DNA from: Bacteroidales bacterium
GTDB taxonomy: Bacteria; Bacteroidota; Bacteroidia; Bacteroidales; WCHB1-69
Direction of reading: 5' to 3'
NCBI GenBank assembly: GCA_012519525.1
Contig: JAAYQB010000053.1
Span: forward strand, 1-6,429
DNA length: 6,429 nucleotides
This document shows, in pieces, positions 1 through 6,429 of this stretch. Position numbers and translations under genes: made by a program. The notes under the pieces are model-generated. The model saw only the letters and a list, made by a program, of their open reading frames with translations. It searched no databases and was not told the origin of the DNA. The stretch's first letter is position 1. Each line of letters opens with the position of its first letter.

Positions 1-70
1 AAGTTAAGTAAAACAATTGAAACTTATTTTACAAGTAGTTTGAAACGGTAGTGTACCACCTTATTCTTTT

Positions 71-134
71 TAACCGCAAAGAACGCAAAGAAACTCTGCG
101 ACCTTAGTGCATTCTTTGGGAACTCTGCGGTAAA
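71..134. repeat. Imperfect palindromic intergenic element of CGCAAAG-like units
   Basis: The left arm ACCGCAAAG-AA-CGCAAAGAA (73-92) pairs with the right arm TTCTTTGGG-AA-CTCTGCGGT (112-131). The outer segment (73-81 with 123-131) is 9 positions with one A/C mismatch. A 2 x 2 internal loop follows, then 9 positions with one G/G mismatch. A further CTCTGCG unit (94-100) sits in the loop region. From memory, intergenic elements of this ACCGCAAAG..CGCAAAG..CTTTGCGGT type recur in many Bacteroidota genomes; no search was possible. It begins about 25 bases beyond the mutY stop. It lacks a T-run on the exit side in either direction, so it is not a standard intrinsic terminator. It could still protect the 3' end of the mutY transcript. 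Confidence 0.6.
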
Positions 135-160
135 AAAATAACAAAATATGTCAACTTTTT

Positions 161-1219
161 TCAGGACATGACGGTAATTTTTTCTAAATATTTTTCCATT
201 AAGCGAGAAATGGGATAGTCGGCTATTCGGTCAAAAGAAATAGGGATAAAATCAGCATTATTAATTGCTTTATCAACACTAATATTTATAAATACGGCTA
301 TAATAGTTTGATGCGATAAAATATGTTTGTAGGTAGATGAAACGGATAGAATCTCCCAATTAAGGTTTGTAAACAGGTTTTGAACGGCAGGATGTGCGAT
401 AAGTTTTTCACAATCAATTGTTTCATCTAATTCTAAGAGTGGAAATTCATACAGTCCTTTCCAAATATCTTTTGATTTTCTTTTTTGAATGTATATTTTG
501 TTTTGGTAGCTGATATGAAAATAGTAGAAATAACGATTACGAGTTTTTATTTTCTTTGTTTTTACGGGTAATTCCGTTTGTTCATAATGCAAATTAGCAT
601 AGCAAACATTTGAAAAACAGCAGTTTTTACAATCCGGATTCGCAGGAGCGCATTGTGTAGCTCCAAAATCCATAATTGCTTGATTAAAAGCGGACGGATT
701 TTTTTTGCACATCAATTTATTTGCCAATTGACGAATTTCTTTTTTCCCTTTTGTACTGTCGATGGGCTCGTATACTCCAAAAATCCGAGATAAAACACGC
801 AGTACATTTCCGTCAATAACGGCATACGGCAATTGATAGGCAAAGGACGCAATAGCCGCTGCCGTATATTCTCCTATTCCTTTTATTTTTAGTATTTCAT
901 TATAAGTAGTAGGAAATTTTCCCTGATAGTTTTCCATTAAGTAAACAGCTGCTGCATAAATATTGCGGGCTCGTGTATAATATCCTAAGCCTTGCCAATA
1001 TTTTAAAACTTCTTGTTCACCGGCTTCATAAATAGATGAAATACTAGGAAAGCGTTCGATAAAACGGATATAATAATTCAAGCCTTGCGAAACACGTGTT
1101 TGTTGCAGTATGATTTCCGATATCCAAATTTTATAAGGATTTTTTTCTTCTCTCCAGGGGAGTGAGCGTTTGTTTTTTGCATACCAATTTAATAAAATAA
1201 AAGCAAAATTATCCGACAT
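161..1219 (-). CDS. mutY: A/G-specific adenine DNA glycosylase MutY
   Basis: MutY removes adenine mispaired with 8-oxoguanine (or G), starting base-excision repair that prevents G:C to T:A transversions; it acts on DNA in the cytoplasm. The 352 residues are close to E. coli MutY (about 350). Visible landmarks are LPWR (20-23); the catalytic Glu35 in SEIILQQT; GLGYY (77-81), which carries the conserved tyrosine; the helix-hairpin-helix KIKGIGEYTAAAIA (111-124); and the catalytic Asp136 in VIDGNV. The [4Fe-4S] ligands are Cys190, 197, 200 and 206, spaced C-x6-C-x2-C-x5-C exactly as in MutY/Nth. The C-terminal NUDIX-like 8-oxoG-reading domain (about 228-350) shows DIWKGLYEFP (251-260) and a KHILSHQ loop (298-304), equivalent to the F-S-H loop with Leu in place of Phe. 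Homology begins near residue 7, so this ATG fits; no clear Shine-Dalgarno is seen. It lies 6 bases after the stop of the upstream surface-protein gene and is probably cotranscribed with it. All key residues are present, so it should be active. Confidence 0.97.
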   Translation of the reverse strand: MSDNFAFILLNWYAKNKRSLPWREEKNPYKIWISEIILQQTRVSQGLNYYIRFIERFPSISSIYEAGEQEVLKYWQGLGYYTRARNIYAAAVYLMENYQGKFPTTYNEILKIKGIGEYTAAAIASFAYQLPYAVIDGNVLRVLSRIFGVYEPIDSTKGKKEIRQLANKLMCKKNPSAFNQAIMDFGATQCAPANPDCKNCCFSNVCYANLHYEQTELPVKTKKIKTRNRYFYYFHISYQNKIYIQKRKSKDIWKGLYEFPLLELDETIDCEKLIAHPAVQNLFTNLNWEILSVSSTYKHILSHQTIIAVFINISVDKAINNADFIPISFDRIADYPISRLMEKYLEKITVMS

Positions 1220-1225
1220 GCAATT

Positions 1226-4200
1226 TTAACGAATAAGTGTAACATTCCCTTTGCGGAAATAAAACAACTCGCCTAAGCAAGTTGCTTCTAAATAATAAAC
1301 ATAAACTCCGGGCGAACAATCTTTTCCTCTAAACGTTCCATCCCAGCCGATATTAATATCGTAAGTTTCGAATACTTTTTCTCCCCATCTGTCGTAAACA
1401 GCAAAATGAATGTCTGTCAATAGTTTTCCTCTTACGTATAAAACGTCATTATTATTATCATTATTTGGAGTAAAAGCATTAGGCACAAAAACATAGGGGT
1501 CATCGCAAATTACATCAAGCACAAAAATAGTTACGGTATCCCATTCTTTACAACCGAAGCTATCGGTTACGCTTACGGTATAAGTAGTTGTGTTTTTTGG
1601 TGTTGCTATCGTTTTAACTCCTGTGGTTGTGCTTAAATCTTCCGGAGGAGACCATAAATAAGAAAAGGCTTTTCCTAAGTCGGTAGCTTTTAAAGTAGTA
1701 GATTGACTTCGATATAAGACGGTTGTATCTGTCGTAATTTTTATTTTTTGAGGAAAATAACTAGAGTCTTCAACAAAAATTGTCAGTATTTTTTTGCACC
1801 CATTGCTATCTACAATTGTAACGGTATTATCCCCATAGCATAACTTTTTCGCATGATTGGTTTTTTCACCGTTACTCCAATCGAAAGTATAGGGAGGTTT
1901 TCCTCCTTTTACACTAACAATTGCTTCCCCAAGACACACTTCTACACAAGGGGTTTTAATTATTTCACAATCTACATCCAAAGAATCAAATTGTAGCAAC
2001 GTTAATATTGTATCTATTTCACATCCATTGGTATCCACTACTCGTAAGGAATACGTTCCTTCGCCTATGTTAGCAAGCGTATCCTTACCTAAAACATCGT
2101 CCCAATAATAACGATAGGGAGCTGTTCCTCCTGAAATATGTGCAATTATTTTTCCATTGTAATAACTGTAACACGAAGGTTGTATCATTTCTATTTCTTT
2201 AAAAGTCAAAGGCATAGGTGAATGGACAATGGGGAATATTCTCTTAGTACAATATGCCGTATCTTTTACATAAATATCATAAATACCGGCACATAATCCT
2301 GTTGCCGTATCTTTGTCGTAACCGTTTTTCCATTGATAAATATAAGGAGGATAACCGTCGGTAGCGAACAAAGCTATGCTTCCATCGCAATCGCCATAGC
2401 AAGTAACTCTTTTTGTCAAATAAGTTACATTAAAGTTAGAGGTATCGATAATTTGAATTACGGCAGTATCTTGACATTGATTTTGGTCTGTTACAACAAA
2501 AACATATTCTCCGGCACAAAGATCGGTAATGGAATGAGTAGTATCGCCTGTTATCCACCAATAAGAATAAGGCGGGATTCCTCCTGTTGCTCCTGCCGAA
2601 GCATAGCCGCTACAAGTGTCGTTGCAATAGACCAATGTATTGGTATCGAAAAAGAAAGTATTGATTTTTGGAGGTTGAATTAAAGTTGTATCAATGAGAT
2701 ACACACAGTTGTTGGAATCGAGTATGCGTACACGATAATTTCCGGCAGGAAGATTTTCTGCTTTATGATTTTTTCCTACATTATTATACCATTGAAAAAC
2801 ACAAGGCGAGCTATTAGAATCCAAATGGATAATAATATGTCCATCATGGAAACCGTAGCAACGAATGTGTTTGATATCTAATTCATAGTCAATAGTAAAT
2901 ACATCTACAAAAATGGTATCTTTTCCTTTACAGCCATGTTCGTTGGTAACGGTTAAATAAAAATTCATCGGTTTTTTAGGTGCAATCAAAGGTTTTGACG
3001 AATTAGCCCCCGATACAATAGAAGATGTGGGTTGCCAAGAATAAGATAAAGTTTTTCCTGCTTGATGAAGCGTTATATGAGACTGTAAATAAATCGAATC
3101 CCCACTGCAAAATTTAGGAAGACTATCAATAGATGTTTGTATTTGCGAGCCTATAATTGTTACACTATCGTACAATGTACAATACGCATTCGACATTTTA
3201 ATAAAATAAGTATGTGTTTTTTTAAGAACATCTTTTCCTGTCTTTTGCGATATGGGACGATTCAATGTGTCGGTAAAATTGCGATTTGACGACCAAATAT
3301 ATTGCTCGCCGCCGGTTGAGATAACATTTAGTAAAAGAATCGTATCTCCAATACATCCCGTATCTTGTGGTCCAGCGTCTAAGTAAACGGGAATCACATT
3401 AACCACTTGACGAAATGTATCGACACAGAAACCGTCGCTAATATATAAATGATAAATTTGAGTAGAAGTATTGGAAGCGATAGGATTAGCAATTTTAGGA
3501 TTATTTAGCTTAGTGGTAGGTTCCCACGAGTAAGACACATTGGGATTGGCAGCAGGCGAGATTCCTATTTGTATAAAATCGCCTTGGCACATTGTTTTTG
3601 TCGGTAAAGTATCGATTCTATTGGATAACACCAATATTTCACGTACCAAAGTATCGTAAAAGTTACAACTTCCCGTATCGCTTACGACGAGTTTTACTTT
3701 ATAAACTCCTGATTTTGTGTATAAATGAGAAGGATTTTTTTGATTAGAATAAGTCCCGTCTCCAAAATCCCAATAAAAAATAGAAGAGGCTTCTGAAATT
3801 AATTGCGACCGATTGTCGAAATGAACCGTATAAGGTGCGCAAATCGTATTAGGACAAATAAAATCGGCAACTACAGCAGGTAAGTTAAAGTCTATTTTTA
3901 CTACTCCTAAATTACAATTTTTACTATTATTAGTAGGACTTACTACTCCCGGCGTAACGGGTAAATCTTGATTGCCTCCACATCCTGCACAAATAGCCTG
4001 ATAAATAAATCCTTTTTTATCAAAACGACTTGTTCCGCCATCTACGTGTTCCGCTGATCTATTTCCGCCAAAGTAAGTGGCAAAAACCAATCTTGAAGCA
4101 TCTTCACTTAAGCTAAAAAAATAAAAATCATTGTTATCCGTTGTTTTTTGAAAAGCATCTGCTGTAATTGGAAGTCCGCTTGTTCCACTTAAAGGATTGC

Positions 4201-6136
4201 CGATATGACTGTTGACAGCCGGTGAACCCCAACCCGAAACATAAATGTTTTTACATAAATCAACCATCAGAGCACTTGGTGATATGTCAGGTCCGGCTCT
4301 ACCGCTACCAAAAGCCGTTGACCAAATGACATTGGATAAATCGGGGGAAAGTTTACTTATGAATTGTCCTCCGTCAGGAATATACCATGTTGCATTTTTG
4401 ACCCAAGCGGTACCGGTTGCATCTGTTAATCCCATTACATATACATTGTTTGATTTATCCAATTTGATTAAATAATTTTGGTCAAATCCACTTTTGCCAT
4501 AATGAGTAGAATGTATTAGCTGATTTCCATTCGTTGCTATTTTGGCAATAAATCCGTCGGCAACACCTCCTCCGTAATTAGGTTGTGTTACTCCATTGGT
4601 CGTTGGAAAATTTATAGAATAAGTCCCGCCACAAACATAAATGTTGTAATCTTTATCGAGAGCCATGCTATACACAGCGTCTGAACTGTCTCCTCCTAAA
4701 TAAGATGCCCAGATAAGATCACTTAAATCATAGTTAAATTTTGCAATAATTCCATCTTGTCTACCTCCTCCATAAGACTGTTGAAAAGCAGATGATGTTG
4801 TCGGAATATTTCCCGAAGATGTGCTGGAAACAATATAAACATTACTGAACTCATCAACCATGATTTCGCCTCTTACTTCATCGGCATAATTTTTTCGTAA
4901 AATAGGATCAGTGCTTAATCCGTCGTTTCCACTTCCTCCATAATAGGTGCTTCCTAACAATTGCGAACCGCTCTCATTGAATTTGGCTATTGCAATATCA
5001 ACTCCCGTTAGGTATTGTATGGTGTTGGTCAAAGTAAAAAAAGTTCCTCCGTTAAAGGAAGTATCAAAAGCATTGGGACTAACAGCAAAATCCAAAGAAG
5101 AGGTTGTTGCCAGCACATAAAGTTCATTGTTGTCGTTTACTATAAGACTATGAGGAACTTCGCTACCGCTACCTCCTAAGTAAGTAGAAAAAATAAGCGT
5201 ATCGCCATTGGGACTAAATTTAGATATTCCTATGTCATTAGACCCTGAACCGTATAGAGATTGGTATGTTCCAACAGTAATCGGATAGCCTATTCCAAAA
5301 ACACTACCGCCGGCATATAAATTGCCGTAAGCGTCATAAGTAGCAGTATATCCCCAGTTGTCGGCAGTAGAACCTGTGTAAGAACAAAATACCAATGTAG
5401 GGTCTATAATTAAAACTCGTGAAGTATCATAATCGCTTATTTTAAAAGATAAAGTATTATCCTTCAGTGTAAATTCACAAATAATAGGAATTTCTTCGCC
5501 TAAGTCATTGAGTTGATAAGCATATGGTTTTAGTTCTACTACTTCATGTTTACTACACAATAAATAAAGATTTCCTTTTTTCAGATACATTTTATCTACT
5601 CCTTCATAGCTCATACTTATTTCCTTGGGATTTCCTCCTTGATGAACTATAAACTCGTATTTAAGCGAATGATTTTTTTCATAATACTTCATGTCTATTC
5701 CCTTATACAAATTTTCGTATGTAATGGAATGATACTTGTGAACATGATTAGCCCAACGCTTAGGATTTTTTCCTATATAATAATTATTGTAATCATAATG
5801 TTTGTCATTGCCTTTATGAACAATGTCGTTTTGAACATTATTAAAATGTACTTTATAAGCGTGATAATTTACTATTAATCCTTCGGTATTGTTTTCATGT
5901 AAAACACCTCCGTATTTACGGTGTAAAATTTTTTCTACTGCTTCTCGGTCTTGAATAACAAAAGTAATGGTGCTATCTTCAAAAAAAATAGTTCCTCCTC
6001 GGAAATCCATTTTGAATTGAATAAAATCGTCCCATTGATTTTTGTTTTCAATAAAAGCAGCCCGACTTTTTTCTTGAGCATATAGTGTGCTACTCAGAAA
6101 CAAAAAACACAATAAATATTTGATAAACAGTTTCAT
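1226..6136 (-). CDS. T9SS-exported multidomain surface protein (propeller, PKD, SprB-type repeats, type B sorting domain)
   Basis: This is a 1636-residue secreted protein, intact and without frameshift. Residues 1-20 form a Sec signal peptide (K2 and K6, hydrophobic core 7-18, likely cut after TLYA). Residues about 27-245 resemble the DUF7948 module (FIENKNQW start, LIIDPTL end) that precedes SBBP propellers. Residues about 251-745 hold seven SBBP units. A PKD domain lies at about 757-837, with YWDFGDGT at 788-795. Three Ig-like modules follow (about 838-918, 919-1000, 1001-1080), each with a Cys pair. Five SprB-type repeats fill about 1085-1459, and another Ig-like module about 1460-1545. 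The C-terminus (about 1546-1636) is the gliding-motility-associated/CHU_C sorting domain: FVPNAFTPNND, VYDRWGEKVFE, GWDGT and a final KGNVTLIR. Family knowledge predicts Sec export, then T9SS passage to the cell surface or medium. No catalytic domain is recognised, so an adhesive or structural role is inferred. The start is set by the signal peptide and by a promoter 33 bases upstream. mutY follows after 6 bases. Confidence 0.93.
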   Translation of the reverse strand: MKLFIKYLLCFLFLSSTLYAQEKSRAAFIENKNQWDDFIQFKMDFRGGTIFFEDSTITFVIQDREAVEKILHRKYGGVLHENNTEGLIVNYHAYKVHFNNVQNDIVHKGNDKHYDYNNYYIGKNPKRWANHVHKYHSITYENLYKGIDMKYYEKNHSLKYEFIVHQGGNPKEISMSYEGVDKMYLKKGNLYLLCSKHEVVELKPYAYQLNDLGEEIPIICEFTLKDNTLSFKISDYDTSRVLIIDPTLVFCSYTGSTADNWGYTATYDAYGNLYAGGSVFGIGYPITVGTYQSLYGSGSNDIGISKFSPNGDTLIFSTYLGGSGSEVPHSLIVNDNNELYVLATTSSLDFAVSPNAFDTSFNGGTFFTLTNTIQYLTGVDIAIAKFNESGSQLLGSTYYGGSGNDGLSTDPILRKNYADEVRGEIMVDEFSNVYIVSSTSSGNIPTTSSAFQQSYGGGRQDGIIAKFNYDLSDLIWASYLGGDSSDAVYSMALDKDYNIYVCGGTYSINFPTTNGVTQPNYGGGVADGFIAKIATNGNQLIHSTHYGKSGFDQNYLIKLDKSNNVYVMGLTDATGTAWVKNATWYIPDGGQFISKLSPDLSNVIWSTAFGSGRAGPDISPSALMVDLCKNIYVSGWGSPAVNSHIGNPLSGTSGLPITADAFQKTTDNNDFYFFSLSEDASRLVFATYFGGNRSAEHVDGGTSRFDKKGFIYQAICAGCGGNQDLPVTPGVVSPTNNSKNCNLGVVKIDFNLPAVVADFICPNTICAPYTVHFDNRSQLISEASSIFYWDFGDGTYSNQKNPSHLYTKSGVYKVKLVVSDTGSCNFYDTLVREILVLSNRIDTLPTKTMCQGDFIQIGISPAANPNVSYSWEPTTKLNNPKIANPIASNTSTQIYHLYISDGFCVDTFRQVVNVIPVYLDAGPQDTGCIGDTILLLNVISTGGEQYIWSSNRNFTDTLNRPISQKTGKDVLKKTHTYFIKMSNAYCTLYDSVTIIGSQIQTSIDSLPKFCSGDSIYLQSHITLHQAGKTLSYSWQPTSSIVSGANSSKPLIAPKKPMNFYLTVTNEHGCKGKDTIFVDVFTIDYELDIKHIRCYGFHDGHIIIHLDSNSSPCVFQWYNNVGKNHKAENLPAGNYRVRILDSNNCVYLIDTTLIQPPKINTFFFDTNTLVYCNDTCSGYASAGATGGIPPYSYWWITGDTTHSITDLCAGEYVFVVTDQNQCQDTAVIQIIDTSNFNVTYLTKRVTCYGDCDGSIALFATDGYPPYIYQWKNGYDKDTATGLCAGIYDIYVKDTAYCTKRIFPIVHSPMPLTFKEIEMIQPSCYSYYNGKIIAHISGGTAPYRYYWDDVLGKDTLANIGEGTYSLRVVDTNGCEIDTILTLLQFDSLDVDCEIIKTPCVEVCLGEAIVSVKGGKPPYTFDWSNGEKTNHAKKLCYGDNTVTIVDSNGCKKILTIFVEDSSYFPQKIKITTDTTVLYRSQSTTLKATDLGKAFSYLWSPPEDLSTTTGVKTIATPKNTTTYTVSVTDSFGCKEWDTVTIFVLDVICDDPYVFVPNAFTPNNDNNNDVLYVRGKLLTDIHFAVYDRWGEKVFETYDINIGWDGTFRGKDCSPGVYVYYLEATCLGELFYFRKGNVTLIR
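1229..1501 (-). other. T9SS type B C-terminal sorting domain (CHU_C/gliding-motility-associated)
   Basis: These are the last 91 residues (1546-1636) of the surface protein. Diagnostic segments are VFVPNAFTPNND at 1549-1560, an Asn/Asp-rich turn followed by DVLYVRG, F-A-V-YDRWGEKVFE at 1578-1590, GWDGT at 1597-1601, a CSPGVYVYYLEA strand, and the terminal KGNVTLIR. This is the type B targeting signal, distinct from the type A (Por) domain. In studied systems type B cargo often depends on a PorP/SprF-family partner encoded beside it. No such gene lies in this window, so the partner must be elsewhere, or one from another locus is used. Confidence 0.92.
1760..2884 (-). repeat. Five tandem SprB-type repeats within the surface protein
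   Basis: Five repeats of about 75 residues cover residues 1085-1459. Their first cysteines lie at 1093, 1171, 1246, 1322 and 1397 (spacing 78, 75, 76, 75). The shared pattern is C..(x)C.G.a......GG.PPY.Y.W..G.......lCaG.Y.v.v.D.n.C, as in the SprB repeat family named after the Flavobacterium gliding adhesin. Repeats 2, 3 and 5 have four cysteines with identical spacing, C-x3-C-x31-C-x13-C. Repeats 1 and 4 keep only the first and last. The repeats have diverged well in sequence, so this is an old array and not a recent tandem duplication. In other proteins such arrays extend the protein away from the cell surface. Confidence 0.8.
3902..5386 (-). repeat. Seven-unit SBBP beta-propeller array within the surface protein
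   Basis: Seven copies of a degenerate unit can be aligned in residues 251-745. Each opens with a motif of the form S/A-x-Y/F-x-G-G/S: CSYTGS (251), STYLGGS (317), STYYGGS (396), ASYLGGD (477), STHYGKS (543), STAFGSG (606) and ATYFGGN (686). Most continue with a D-x-x-x-N-x-Y-V/A-x-G strand (for example DKDYNIYVCGG near 495) and a FPTT..A/V-F/T-Q segment. Spacing is 63-81 residues. The pattern matches the SBBP (seven-bladed beta-propeller) repeat family. Seven units would close one complete propeller. Units five and six are the most diverged. Confidence 0.8.
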
Positions 6137-6168
6137 TGAGAAAAGTCTCTTTTTTTATATATTTTTTA

Positions 6169-6199
6169 CAAACATATACTTTTTTTTAACAAAAAACAA
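6169..6199 (-). promoter_or_regulatory. Proximal Bacteroidota-type promoter of the surface protein-mutY operon
   Basis: Read on the minus strand, a -33 element TTG (6197-6199) is followed after exactly 20 bases by TATGTTTG (6169-6176), a full match to the Bacteroidota -7 consensus TAnnTTTG. Transcription would start at about 6163, giving a short AT-rich leader of about 27 bases before the ATG at 6134-6136. The leader has no strong Shine-Dalgarno sequence, which is usual in this phylum. The match is by eye and AT-rich background raises chance hits, but position and spacing fit well. Confidence 0.6.
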
Positions 6200-6310
6200 T
6201 ATTTCACACTTTCATATTTTCAGTTTAAAGTCGTATAGAATTTATATGTTTTATAATCGTCTGTTTATGTGTTAGTTGGTTTAGTGTATTGTTTTACAAG
6301 CGATATTAAG

Positions 6311-6338
6311 TGTCCCCCTATATTAGGACAGTTTTTTT
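6311..6338 (+). terminator. Hairpin plus T-run, possible plus-strand terminator
   Basis: TGTCC (6311-6315) pairs with GGACA (6326-6330). The stem can grow to 7 pairs with a 3-base CCC bulge by adding TA/TA, leaving a 3-base loop. It is followed by G and a run of T. This has intrinsic-terminator form on the plus strand only; the minus strand has no T-run after the stem. However, no plus-strand gene ends here, so what it would terminate is unclear. It might instead be the end of an insertion element, or a fold in the long leader of the distal transcript. Confidence 0.3.
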
Positions 6339-6385
6339 TATTTGTTAATATTTTTATTTTAAAAAGAACTTTATCTTTAACATTG

Positions 6386-6415
6386 CAAAAATATACATTT
6401 TTTTAATACTTTCAA
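6386..6415 (-). promoter_or_regulatory. Distal Bacteroidota-type promoter, same direction
   Basis: On the minus strand, TTG (6413-6415) is followed after 19 bases by TATTTTTG (6386-6393), again matching TAnnTTTG in the context TATATTTTTGCA, which is typical of this phylum. Transcription would start near 6380 and run about 245 bases to the start of the surface-protein gene without meeting a real reading frame. It may be a second operon promoter giving a long 5' leader, or the promoter of a small noncoding RNA. It could also be a chance AT-rich match. Confidence 0.45.
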
Positions 6416-6429
6416 TAGTTTTATACTAT

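Larger units (their letters stand above)
6137..6429. other. AT-rich noncoding region upstream of the operon
   Basis: No reading frame with coding character is seen on either strand in these 293 bases. The contents are the proximal and distal leftward promoters, the hairpin with T-run at 6311-6338, and many A/T tracts. No tRNA, other structured RNA or CRISPR pattern was recognised. The window ends before the next gene, so whether that gene is divergent or in tandem is unknown. Confidence 0.6.

Noticed and set aside
38..60. Short inverted repeats GTTTGAAAC and GGTAGTGTACC near the left edge, considered as a mutY terminator.
   Set aside because: The stems are four pairs each and no T-run follows on the minus strand, so a terminator call is not supported.
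141..160. Minus-strand TTGACA and TATTTTG just after mutY, considered as a promoter for a gene to the left.
   Set aside because: TATTTTG is one base short of TAnnTTTG, no -33 element lies at the right distance, and no downstream gene is visible in the window.
2333..2683. Plus-strand frame of 116 codons inside the SprB repeat region.
   Set aside because: It is antisense to conserved repeats with fixed cysteine spacing, so the minus strand is clearly the coding one.
4245..4475. Plus-strand frame of 76 codons inside the propeller region.
   Set aside because: It is a shadow of the minus-strand propeller coding sequence, with no domain or start signal of its own.
5639..5878. Plus-strand frame of 79 codons with strongly hydrophobic residues, resembling a small membrane protein.
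   Set aside because: It lies wholly antisense to the well-supported N-terminal module of the surface protein. Its Ile/Phe/Val-rich composition is what AT-rich complementary codons give, and no promoter or ribosome site supports it.
6138..6149. Small inverted repeat GAGA-AAAG-TCTC just before the surface-protein start codon.
   Set aside because: Only four base pairs; too weak and too likely by chance to call a translational control element.
6087..6275. Plus-strand frame of 62 codons rich in Phe, Ile and Tyr.
   Set aside because: It overlaps the signal-peptide region and the operon promoter on the opposite strand, has low-complexity composition and has no recognisable family features.

Overview
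The window comes from an AT-rich member of the phylum Bacteroidota. Three lines of evidence agree. The long gene carries a gliding-motility-type C-terminal domain (type B signal of the type IX secretion system, T9SS) and SprB-type repeats, both hallmarks of this phylum. Two sites upstream of it match the Bacteroidota sigma-ABfr promoter form TTG-N19/20-TAnnTTTG. Neither gene has a convincing Shine-Dalgarno sequence. Genus cannot be set from the sequence alone.

Layout, left to right: 1-160 is intergenic and holds an imperfect palindrome built from CGCAAAG/CTCTGCG-like units (about 73-131). 161-1219 (minus) is a complete mutY, encoding the A/G-specific adenine glycosylase of oxidative-damage repair. 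1226-6136 (minus) is one uninterrupted 1636-residue gene for a secreted, multidomain surface protein. Its order is signal peptide, DUF7948-like N-terminal module, seven-unit SBBP beta-propeller, PKD domain, three Ig-like modules, five SprB-type repeats, one further Ig-like module, and a T9SS type B sorting domain. 6137-6429 is noncoding and AT-rich. It holds two tandem leftward promoters (6169-6199 and 6386-6415) and, between them, a hairpin followed by a T-run on the plus strand (6311-6338).

Both genes read leftward with only 6 bases between them, so they very probably form one transcript: surface protein first, mutY second. The two products have no obvious functional link. The pairing looks like read-through or insertion rather than a pathway. 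The surface protein is probably an adhesin or matrix-like cell-surface protein exported by Sec and then T9SS. No T9SS machinery gene is in view.

No wholly new system is evident. The points most worth a second look are the paired loss of cysteines among the SprB repeats, the exact seven-unit propeller, the unusual mutY neighbourhood, the palindromic intergenic element and the double promoter with an internal hairpin.
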